Made by a program: the position numbers and the translations under genes. Source: Candidatus Martarchaeota archaeon (lineage in GTDB: Archaea; Micrarchaeota; Micrarchaeia; Micrarchaeales; CABMGC01). From it: a stretch of 5,325 nucleotides of DNA. This document shows positions 1 through 4,899 of this stretch, one piece after another. Numbering within the stretch: position 1 is the stretch's first letter; every line of letters starts with the position of its first letter. Under the pieces are notes generated by a model that saw only the letters and a list, made by a program, of their open reading frames with translations, ran no database searches and was not told where the DNA came from. Location: the NCBI GenBank assembly GCA_023487825.1, contig JAMDBP010000016.1:595-5919 (forward strand), given 5' to 3'.

Positions 1-144
1 GAGCTGCAGAAGGTCGGAGGCAGCATGTACGGCCAAGGCGAACAGGGAGAGCCTGGGCCCGCTCCCCCAGGTCCTGGTTCCGAAGACGGTCAGGGCAGCG
101 GATCAGACGGAAGCGTAGATGCCGATTTCAAAGTGCAGAAATAA
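1..144 (+). CDS. dnaK: Molecular chaperone DnaK (Hsp70), C-terminal tail, partial at 5' end
   Basis: Only the last 47 residues are in the window; the frame is open from base 1 to the TAA at 142-144. The fragment starts ELQKVGGSMYGQ, like the final helix of the Hsp70 lid. It continues into a Gly/Pro/Ser/Asp-rich disordered linker and ends DADFKVQK, which resembles the conserved DAxF ending of bacterial and archaeal DnaK. In the family this tail follows the ATPase and substrate-binding domains, neither of which is visible here. The gene immediately downstream, nine bases away on the same strand, encodes DnaJ, the J-domain partner that stimulates DnaK ATP hydrolysis, so the pair is very likely an operon. 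The linker has a short collagen-like G-x-y stretch (GEQGEPGPA), probably just low-complexity spacer. The identification rests on the C-terminal motif plus the dnaJ neighbour. Confidence 0.88.
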   Translation, partial: ELQKVGGSMYGQGEQGEPGPAPPGPGSEDGQGSGSDGSVDADFKVQK

Positions 145-153
145 GGTAGCACC

Positions 154-933
154 ATGGCAAAAGACTACTATGGTATTCTGGGAGTAGCCAAGGGAACTAG
201 CCAAGCCCAGATCAAGGAAGCCTACAGGAAGCTCGTCCTGAAGTACCATCCCGATGTGAATAAGAGCGATGAAGCCAAGACGAAGATGCAGGAGATAAAC
301 GAGGCATATGCCGTACTTGGGAACGAGGAAAAACGCAAACAGTACGATACATACGGGCCAGACATGTTCAACAGGCAGTACTCCCAGGAGGATATCTTCA
401 GAGGGGTCAACTTCGAGGATATCTTCAGGGACATCGGATTCAACGTCAACTTCGGAGGCTTCGGCTCGGAAGACCTGTTCGGCAGCTTCTTCGGCGGGCA
501 GGCACAGAAGAGGAATGTCGGCCAGAGCATACTTTACAGGATGGATCTCTCATTGGATGAGATAGCCAGAGGAACAAAGAAGAAGATAACCATAAAGCAT
601 CTTAAGGCGTGCTCGCGATGCTCAGGCTCCGGCGGCGAACCAGGATCAAAACCTGCAAAGTGCCCCAAATGCAAAGGAGTAGGGTACGTCTCAAAACAGC
701 AGCGTTCAATGTTCGGGAGCATAAACACGGTCACGACCTGCGAAGCATGCGGCGGCGCAGGCACCTACTATGACAAGCAGTGCAGAACCTGTTCAGGAAA
801 GGGTGGAATAGTCGCATCAGAGAATGTTGAGGTCAGTATCCCTGCAGGGGTTACTGATGGCAATGGCGATTGCGCCTTAGGCTGGAAGGAATGGGCGACT
901 TCGGCAAGGACGGCAATGGCGATCTGTACATAG
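154..933 (+). CDS. dnaJ: Chaperone DnaJ (Hsp40), N-terminal part; reading frame broken near position 870
   Basis: DnaJ delivers unfolded clients to DnaK and stimulates its ATPase. The N-terminal J-domain (residues about 4-68) carries the HPD motif at 32-34, which contacts DnaK. A Gly/Phe-rich linker follows (about 75-118), then the zinc-binding domain with four CxxCxGxG motifs at 153-160, 170-177, 196-203 and 210-217, all eight cysteines intact. The second half of the substrate-binding domain starts at VSIPAGVTDG. From about residue 240 the translation stops resembling DnaJ and reaches a stop at 931-933, while the rest of the protein continues in another frame (858-1286). The ATG at 154 gives the canonical start MAKDYYGILGV and lies nine bases after the dnaK stop. 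Only a weak ribosome-binding signal (AAGGTAG) is seen. Joined, the two parts make about 377 residues, normal for full-length DnaJ. The break may be a sequencing error, a real mutation or, less likely, recoding. Confidence 0.93.
   Translation: MAKDYYGILGVAKGTSQAQIKEAYRKLVLKYHPDVNKSDEAKTKMQEINEAYAVLGNEEKRKQYDTYGPDMFNRQYSQEDIFRGVNFEDIFRDIGFNVNFGGFGSEDLFGSFFGGQAQKRNVGQSILYRMDLSLDEIARGTKKKITIKHLKACSRCSGSGGEPGSKPAKCPKCKGVGYVSKQQRSMFGSINTVTTCEACGGAGTYYDKQCRTCSGKGGIVASENVEVSIPAGVTDGNGDCALGWKEWATSARTAMAICT
388..428 (+). repeat. Internal repeat in the dnaJ Gly/Phe linker
   Basis: The 14-mer GAGGATATCTTCAG occurs exactly at 388-401 and 415-428, a 27-base period, encoding EDIFR at residues 79-83 and 88-92. 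A related EDLFG follows at 106-110. The 10-mer GTCAACTTCG also occurs twice (406-415 and 445-454). Repeated acidic-Ile/Leu-Phe motifs are common in DnaJ linkers; the exact nucleotide identity suggests a fairly recent in-frame 27-base duplication. Confidence 0.7.
856..923 (+). repeat. Short direct repeat flanking the dnaJ frame break
   Basis: The 15-mer GATGGCAATGGCGAT at 856-870 recurs as GACGGCAATGGCGAT at 909-923 (14 of 15 identical). The offset is 53 bases, so each copy reads Asp-Gly-Asn-Gly-Asp in its own frame. The downstream copy fits the normal DnaJ (N/D)GDLY position; the upstream copy sits exactly where the frame breaks and where the family normally has only DG-M/T-RLR. Confidence 0.75.
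858..873 (+). other. Frameshift site in dnaJ, with a small hairpin
   Basis: Upstream codons use frame 1 up to GAT at 868-870; downstream DnaJ codons resume as cgc ctt agg at 873. This is a -1 shift, equal to one missing base or an 8-base insertion. Inserting one A after 870 gives GDMRLRLEGMGD. Removing 8 bases (ATGGCGAT, 863-870) gives DGMRLRLEGMGD, closer to the family consensus. The site coincides with a perfect 5-bp inverted repeat, GCAAT-GGCG-ATTGC (860-873). No X-XXY-YYZ slippery heptamer is present, so programmed -1 frameshifting is not supported. Confidence 0.8.
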
Positions 934-1286
934 AGATACGCGAGCTGAAGCATCATCTATTCAAAAGGAATGGGGACAATATACTTGCAGAGGTCTCAGT
1001 CCCCTACTACACTGCAATACTGGGAGGCGGCATAACGGTCCCTACGCTTCTTCATGGCACAAAAGAGATAGAGATTGAAGGGGGCACGCAGGCCGGGAAG
1101 CGCATATTCCTAAGGGATGAAGGAATAAAGAGATTTAACGGCAGTGCAATCGGAGATGAGATCATAAGCATAAACATATCGATACCAAAGGACCTATCCA
1201 AAGACGAGAAGGACCTTATTGAAAAGCTAAAGGAACTTGGAGAAGAGCACAAAGGCACGTCCAAGAAGAAGTTCGGATTTTTCTAG
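870..1286 (+). CDS. dnaJ: Chaperone DnaJ, C-terminal part in the shifted frame
   Basis: This frame carries the remainder of the DnaJ C-terminal substrate-binding domains: RLRLEGMGDFG followed by GDLYIEI, then the second beta-sandwich with ILGGGITVPTL and the GTQAGKRIFLRDEGI segment. It ends with a helix (DLSKDEKDLIEKLKELGEE) and a Lys-rich tail, with TAG at 1284-1286. These are standard DnaJ elements in the right order, so this is the 3' half of the same gene, not a separate one. The frame is open back only to a TGA at 855-857. The TTG at 870 or the ATG at 891 could serve as starts, but neither has a convincing ribosome-binding site, so independent translation is unlikely. The coding quality of this half is undamaged: no further stops, and conserved glycines kept. 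This argues for a recent lesion or sequence error rather than an old pseudogene. The TTTTT at 1278-1282 inside the last codons could help termination. Confidence 0.9.
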   Translation: MRLRLEGMGDFGKDGNGDLYIEIRELKHHLFKRNGDNILAEVSVPYYTAILGGGITVPTLLHGTKEIEIEGGTQAGKRIFLRDEGIKRFNGSAIGDEIISINISIPKDLSKDEKDLIEKLKELGEEHKGTSKKKFGFF

Positions 1287-1296
1287 CAAGCATATA

Positions 1297-1307
1297 CTTA
1301 TTTAAAA
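1297..1307 (+). promoter_or_regulatory. Archaeal TATA box of the 1335-2042 gene
   Basis: CTTATTTAAAA lies in an AT-rich gap between dnaJ and the next gene, centred about 32 bases before the ATG at 1335, with purine-rich sequence (AGCAAG) upstream as a possible BRE. A start of transcription about 25-27 bases downstream would give a leader of only a few bases. This marks a new transcription unit after dnaJ. Confidence 0.6.
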
Positions 1308-1327
1308 TAGGGATTCTAATCTCTATC

Positions 1328-1340
1328 TGGTAATATGCGC
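1328..1340 (+). promoter_or_regulatory. Start-codon context shared with the DJ-1-like gene
   Basis: TGGTAATATGCGC spans the start codon (ATG at 1335-1337). The identical 13-mer spans the start of the DJ-1-like gene on the other strand (2879-2891). GGTAAT resembles the archaeal GGTGA ribosome-binding core but touches the ATG, leaving no spacer, so it is not a standard Shine-Dalgarno site. Confidence 0.4.
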
Positions 1341-2042
1341 ATTTATACATATGCATTTACGTTGCTTGTTTTTGCATTAATATCCACATCTTATGCTGCC
1401 AATACAAATTCAACCAATCAAAATGCTACCGGATACTCGACAATCATAATTAACATCACGGATGTAATGCCCAATTATCAGAGCGGGAACATCAGCTTTG
1501 TGGTCTTTCCACTATCAAACATAAGCAGCTATACCACTCTAGAACTGCTGAACCAAAGCTCTTTCTCAAAATATAACCTAAGCATACAGATGGTGAACAA
1601 CAGCGGATACCCTCCGTTTGTCGGTTATATACGCGTATCCCCAACCATACATACTCCCTCGAACATGTACAGGCTGTACCTTCGCGCGATAGGAGGCAAT
1701 CCCACCAATTTTACAGAGATAGTCAACCTGACAATACTCAACAGGACGTTATACGGCGATTATCTAGGGATAGAGCGCGCCATGAATAATGTCAGCAATC
1801 CAAACAGCACCTCGATAACTACTGCTCCCATCACCCAGAAAACCACCTCAGTCCAGAATTTCACAACTTCGATACCTCCGGCCATCAATACAACCACCTA
1901 TCTAAATACGACGACAATCTCCAACACTACAGGCACATCGGAACAGCAAAGCAGCCCGATAGGGTACGCTCTCCTGATCATCATAATCATAGGGCTGCTT
2001 GGCGCCGCATACGCCATTCTCAGGAGGAGAAAAGCGGGTTGA
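1335..2042 (+). CDS. Sequon-rich secreted protein with a C-terminal membrane anchor, function unknown
   Basis: I do not recognise a named family. The 235 residues begin with a signal peptide (about 1-21; hydrophobic TLLVFALISTSYA, cleavage likely near Ala21/Ala22). A probable beta-rich extracellular domain follows (about 32-150). A Ser/Thr/Asn/Pro-rich stalk (about 153-206) then leads to one transmembrane helix (about 209-229) and the positive tail RRRKAG. About 17 N-x-S/T sequons are spread over the outside portion, so heavy N-glycosylation at the cell surface is likely; the layout resembles a type I membrane or S-layer-associated protein. The ATG at 1335 is preferred because it starts the signal peptide and sits correctly behind the TATA box. 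The RNase P subunit gene begins four bases past its stop, so the two are probably co-transcribed. It could be a small pseudomurein-free envelope or adhesin-like protein; nothing enzymatic is visible. Confidence 0.85.
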   Translation: MRIYTYAFTLLVFALISTSYAANTNSTNQNATGYSTIIINITDVMPNYQSGNISFVVFPLSNISSYTTLELLNQSSFSKYNLSIQMVNNSGYPPFVGYIRVSPTIHTPSNMYRLYLRAIGGNPTNFTEIVNLTILNRTLYGDYLGIERAMNNVSNPNSTSITTAPITQKTTSVQNFTTSIPPAINTTTYLNTTTISNTTGTSEQQSSPIGYALLIIIIIGLLGAAYAILRRRKAG

Positions 2043-2046
2043 TATC

Positions 2047-2355
2047 TTGAAGGGGAACAAGGTGCAGCAGGAGGTTGCGCAGTACAGGATAACGAGGCTC
2101 TTCGATCTTGCAAAGGAGTCCCTTAATCCAAAATCGCCGATGAACGGCCTGGGCAGCCGATATATCCGCATAGCGGAAGAGATAAGCTCTCACTACAGGA
2201 TAAAAATTCCAGATAATGTGCGTCTTTACATATGCCGTTCATGCCACAATCCGCTTGTCCCAGGCATAAATGCAAAGGTCAGAGTGGTATCGGAAAAGGG
2301 TTATATCGCATATACGTGTGCATGCGGCGCAGAGCGGCACATATTCTACAAATGA
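2047..2355 (+). CDS. rnp4: Ribonuclease P protein component 4 (Rpp21/Rnp4 family)
   Basis: This is a protein subunit of archaeal RNase P, which with its RNA trims the 5' leader from pre-tRNA; Rpp21 pairs with Rpp29 at the specificity domain. With the TTG at 2047 as start the product has 102 residues. N-terminal helices (about 5-50, with AQYRITRLFDLAKESL and GSRYIRIAEEIS) precede KIPDNVRLYICRSC and the family hallmark LVPGINAKVRV (about 70-80), then a C-terminal zinc ribbon. Zinc ligands would be C63, C66, C91 and C93. The second pair is C-x-C (CAC), whereas the family usually has C-x2-C. The basic C-terminal extension of some homologues is absent. The frame is open upstream to an in-frame TTG at 1999 inside the previous gene, but alignment of the first helix favours 2047. 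GTG at 2062 is the alternative, preceded by AAGGGG. It is four bases after the surface-protein stop and convergent with the next gene. Confidence 0.88.
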   Translation: MKGNKVQQEVAQYRITRLFDLAKESLNPKSPMNGLGSRYIRIAEEISSHYRIKIPDNVRLYICRSCHNPLVPGINAKVRVVSEKGYIAYTCACGAERHIFYK

Positions 2356-2370
2356 GGAATGCCTATTTTG
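2356..2370 (+). terminator. Convergent junction with a short T-tract
   Basis: Only seven bases separate the RNase P stop (2353-2355) from the stop of the opposing gene (2363-2365). A TTTT run at 2366-2369 on the plus strand could act as an archaeal oligo-T terminator, but it lies inside the neighbour's coding sequence and is short. No hairpin is evident. Confidence 0.25.
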
Positions 2371-2884
2371 CCCCCAGCCTGTGCAGAAGCAGATCTGATA
2401 GCCTGTCTATCCTTTCAGGGTCGCTAAGCGTTACTATGTTCCTTTGATCCTCAAGATAATTCTCAGAGAGCTTGCCGTGATAAAGCCTTATCATATCCTT
2501 TATGGCTTGGTTATTCGGGGCAGCCACCCTTATATCGGAAACTACATTCGCACGCGCCATTATCTTTATTCCATTGTTTATGCCTACTATCATCTTGCCG
2601 GTATTTGCGAATGAGGAAACCGTCTCGAGAAGCGGCCTGAAATCGTAAAGCTTATACGATTCGATCCCTGCCCCGTCTATAAGTATTATGGCATCATAGT
2701 CTGCGCTCTTTATGTGCCCTGCATTAAGAAACTTGCTGTAGACGGCCCCATGGGAACCGACGCACTCCTTTTTCGAGTAGCTTGCAAGAACCACCTCTAT
2801 TCCCCACTTCTCAAGCATGTTCTTCAAGCTAGATACGGATTCGTCCCTGAAGTCCTTCGGAGGAATAAGCATCACTACGCGCAT
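2363..2884 (-). CDS. DJ-1/PfpI-fold protein lacking the nucleophilic cysteine
   Basis: The 173 residues follow the class I glutamine amidotransferase-like (DJ-1/PfpI) fold. There is an N-terminal strand VVMLIPP and the PPKDFRDE motif typical of archaeal members, with the conserved acidic residue at E15. Then comes a helix and strand (WGIEVVLASYS), the DYDAIILIDGAG loop (63-73), and the nucleophile elbow region KMIVGINNGIKIMA (97-110). In active PfpI and DJ-1 proteins the elbow reads approximately A-I-C-H-G-P. Here Cys and His are replaced by N103 and N104 and the Pro by I106, so protease, deglycase or glyoxalase activity through a cysteine is not expected. It may be a binding or structural paralogue. 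The ATG at 2884 fits the first beta strand and lies about 31 bases behind a TATA-like element. It is downstream of the large surface-protein gene on the same strand but seems to have its own promoter. Soluble; no signal peptide. Confidence 0.75.
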   Translation of the reverse strand: MRVVMLIPPKDFRDESVSSLKNMLEKWGIEVVLASYSKKECVGSHGAVYSKFLNAGHIKSADYDAIILIDGAGIESYKLYDFRPLLETVSSFANTGKMIVGINNGIKIMARANVVSDIRVAAPNNQAIKDMIRLYHGKLSENYLEDQRNIVTLSDPERIDRLSDLLLHRLGAK

Positions 2885-2891
2885 ATTACCA
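2879..2891 (-). promoter_or_regulatory. Start-codon context identical to that at 1328-1340
   Basis: Read on the minus strand this is TGGTAATATGCGC with the ATG at 2884-2882. It is an exact 13-base match to the start region of the plus-strand surface-protein gene, and both genes have a TATA box about 31 bases upstream. Chance conservation from ATGCGC (Met-Arg) plus AT-rich context is possible. Confidence 0.4.
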
Positions 2892-2910
2892 CTATCTAAT
2901 CCTACAGAGT

Positions 2911-2920
2911 AATTATAATC
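2911..2920 (-). promoter_or_regulatory. Archaeal TATA box of the DJ-1-like gene
   Basis: On the minus strand GATTATAATT is centred about 31 bases before the ATG at 2884, in the 38-base gap after the surface-protein stop codon (2923-2925). The spacing predicts a leader of only a few bases, the same geometry as the promoter before 1335. Confidence 0.5.
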
Positions 2921-2922
2921 TT

Positions 2923-4899
2923 TTACCTCTTCCTATGGAGCCTTGATCTTGAAATGAAGTATATTACAAACGCAACAGCCACTATCGCCACAAGAACGGC
3001 AATGTCATACGGCGAGAAGAAGAGCATCCTTACGCCACTTCCCATCGACGCGGAAGCATATTCGGTTATCCCGGAATAAGTGGCGCTTATGTTTACCTTT
3101 CCGTAAGGCAGGTCCACGAAACTTATCCTTCCATACTCGCTTTGCAGGTTTGACGATGTGCCATTTGCAAAGCTGGCGTATACATATGGATTTACCGGAT
3201 TGCCGAAAAGATCCGTGAATGTGGCATTAACGTCATAAAGCGGCAGGTTCAGGAATATCGTACCATTGCCAGACAGGCTTACCCTCTGATCCAGCGCTAT
3301 CTGCATGCCGTCGTAGTAGACACTGGTTACATTATAGCTCTGGTTGGGGAAGAGGAACACGTTCCTTCCATAAGGCTGTCCGTCTATGTATATCTCCGAT
3401 GGAAATACCCTATTCCCATAAGCATCCATCGCATCGAATTTCGCAAGATACTGATTCATGAATAGCGCATTCAGGCTGACCGGCCCCTCTACAGTGAAGC
3501 TCAGGTTGGGCTTGGAAGATCCGTTGCTCCACTGATAGAAGGAGATCCGCGCAAACTTTGATTTGTCTATTGTATAATTGCTGATGGTAAGCGCAGCGTC
3601 GGTTCCGTTCACATACCAGCCGACTCCTTCAACCCTGCCGTATTTAGAGCTTGCGTTGACATAATACTCCTCGTTGAAAATTGCCGTTATATTGCCGGGA
3701 GAGTCTGCAAAGAGCAGTCCGGAAAGATTTTTGTTTCCGTTAGACCATCCTGCGAAAACATATCTTACGGTCCTGTTGTAATACTCCGTATAATTTTCAG
3801 CGGAATAATGCACCGCACTACCCGAATCGTACCATCCTGTCCCTGAAACCGCCCCATGGGTGGAATTTATATTTATCAGGTATTGCGTCTTCCACTCCGC
3901 ACGTTCGGTTATATTGCCTGCAATCGATATAAACGTGGAATTATCAGGCCCGGAATAGCTTCCTGCCCCGGTGCCTGCCCATCCTTGGAAAGCCTCCCTG
4001 GTTCTGCCGTTTATGTATACGTATTTAGGCTCTGATATCGACTGTGCAGAGTATGCCTGGTATTCTGAGCTATAGTTAGCGTTCCCGTACCCGGATACCA
4101 CGCTTAGACGGTACCCAAAGCTCCACAGCTGATAGCCGTTGCTATTCTGCGGAAGCCCGGAACCAACCTCAAAGTAATTTATCCTGGGGGAAAGCTCCTT
4201 CACCCCGTACGGATTCTGCAAAGCCTTTTCGCTGCCTACTCCATAACCTATGTAAGAATAACCGTGCGGCACAGGGTGCACCGCCCCTGCAGAATTGTAA
4301 AACGACAGGTTTGAGAATATAACCGGCAGTATCTTTATGTTTGCACTCGTGGTGTTGGCTACCTCTCCGAAAGCAACAGGCGCATTGTTGCCTGAAGATC
4401 CCGTGCCAAGGTTTACGCTCCCGATCACATTGCCATTAAAAAGGAAGTGCCACTCTCCTCCGGAATAATAGAAAGAGTATCTGTTAAAAGTGCCGTTGGT
4501 CCCTGCGGATCCATCAGGCCCTATGGCACCTGTAAATCCGCTGGAGTTCGAATTAGGGAGGAAGTATTCATAGAACCATTCCGCATTGCCCCTTTTAATG
4601 TATTCAGAAGAGGTGCAATTGTACTGATTGCAGTAATCGGGATATTCACCTGACTGGTTCTCTATGACATATCCGATCTGCAAGAAAGCCCCGTTAGCAA
4701 GATTCTCCCCGGTCCAGAATCCCAAGGAGCCGCTGTTAACGTACGGCTGGTAAATAGTCTGGATGCTGACAGCTGCGCCTGTATTCTGGTACACCGCCTG
4801 ATCCCCTGTAGCCCCGTACTGGAACCAATACTGTGCGTTTACACTGCAGATAAGAAGCATCACGCCTATAATGAACACAGCCGCCTTATACTCTTTCAT
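2923..4899 (-). CDS. Large surface protein with InlB-B-like repeats and C-terminal membrane anchor
   Basis: The product has 658 residues. It starts with a signal peptide (1-22; AAVFIIGVMLLICSVNA, then QYW). An N-terminal domain (about 23-235) has a lectin/LamG-like feel (RYSFYYSGGEWHFLFNG) and includes a Cys pair at 90 and 95, a six-triplet G-x-y stretch (121-138), and the segment IGYGVGS...PYGVKE. Three tandem repeats (about 262-480) follow, each with a YxLxVxSxxGxVxGxGWY-like opening and an FxGWSNG-like core, as in divergent InlB B-repeat domains. Two small beta-sandwich units come next (about 484-615; DAYGNRV and DLFGNPV starts, similar to carboxypeptidase-regulatory-like folds), then a transmembrane helix (about 632-650) and the basic tail RSRLHRKR. 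About 25 N-x-S/T sequons suggest a glycosylated, outward-facing envelope or adhesion protein; the ligand is unknown. ATG at 4899 is chosen because it begins the signal peptide; a TTG at 4920 would add seven residues. It overlaps the dtdA stop by 14 bases, suggesting coupled translation. Confidence 0.87.
   Translation of the reverse strand: MKEYKAAVFIIGVMLLICSVNAQYWFQYGATGDQAVYQNTGAAVSIQTIYQPYVNSGSLGFWTGENLANGAFLQIGYVIENQSGEYPDYCNQYNCTSSEYIKRGNAEWFYEYFLPNSNSSGFTGAIGPDGSAGTNGTFNRYSFYYSGGEWHFLFNGNVIGSVNLGTGSSGNNAPVAFGEVANTTSANIKILPVIFSNLSFYNSAGAVHPVPHGYSYIGYGVGSEKALQNPYGVKELSPRINYFEVGSGLPQNSNGYQLWSFGYRLSVVSGYGNANYSSEYQAYSAQSISEPKYVYINGRTREAFQGWAGTGAGSYSGPDNSTFISIAGNITERAEWKTQYLININSTHGAVSGTGWYDSGSAVHYSAENYTEYYNRTVRYVFAGWSNGNKNLSGLLFADSPGNITAIFNEEYYVNASSKYGRVEGVGWYVNGTDAALTISNYTIDKSKFARISFYQWSNGSSKPNLSFTVEGPVSLNALFMNQYLAKFDAMDAYGNRVFPSEIYIDGQPYGRNVFLFPNQSYNVTSVYYDGMQIALDQRVSLSGNGTIFLNLPLYDVNATFTDLFGNPVNPYVYASFANGTSSNLQSEYGRISFVDLPYGKVNISATYSGITEYASASMGSGVRMLFFSPYDIAVLVAIVAVAFVIYFISRSRLHRKR
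3460..4116 (-). repeat. Three tandem protein repeats (divergent InlB-B-like) in the surface protein
   Basis: Approximate units on the minus strand are 4116-3886, 3885-3676 and 3675-3460, about 77, 70 and 72 residues. Shared landmarks are an aromatic-rich first strand (YRLSVVS, YLININS, YYVNASS) and an aromatic-Gln/Ala-x-Trp core (FQGWAG, FAGWSNG, FYQWSNG). Units two and three also share GxGWY. Each unit ends with an Ala-Phe/Trp strand (RAEW, TAIF, NALF). The nucleotide sequences have diverged, so the duplication is old. Confidence 0.75.

Noticed and set aside
222..764. Minus-strand open frames opposite dnaJ
   Set aside because: They mirror a strongly conserved coding sequence; their translations are low-complexity and show no family features.
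856..870. DGNGD in DnaJ as a calcium-binding loop
   Set aside because: It is a five-residue coincidence at a frame break, with no EF-hand or dockerin context.
868..876. Programmed -1 ribosomal frameshifting in dnaJ
   Set aside because: No slippery heptamer precedes the shift and the hairpin overlaps the shift point rather than lying 5-9 bases downstream; kept only as a low-probability alternative.
2022..2029. AGGAGGAG as the ribosome-binding site of the RNase P subunit
   Set aside because: It lies 17 or more bases before the TTG at 2047, too far for normal use, and is explained by consecutive arginine codons in the basic tail of the upstream protein.
1898..2171. Minus-strand open frames over the surface-protein/RNase P junction
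   Set aside because: They are shadows of two well-supported genes, without promoter or recognisable motifs.
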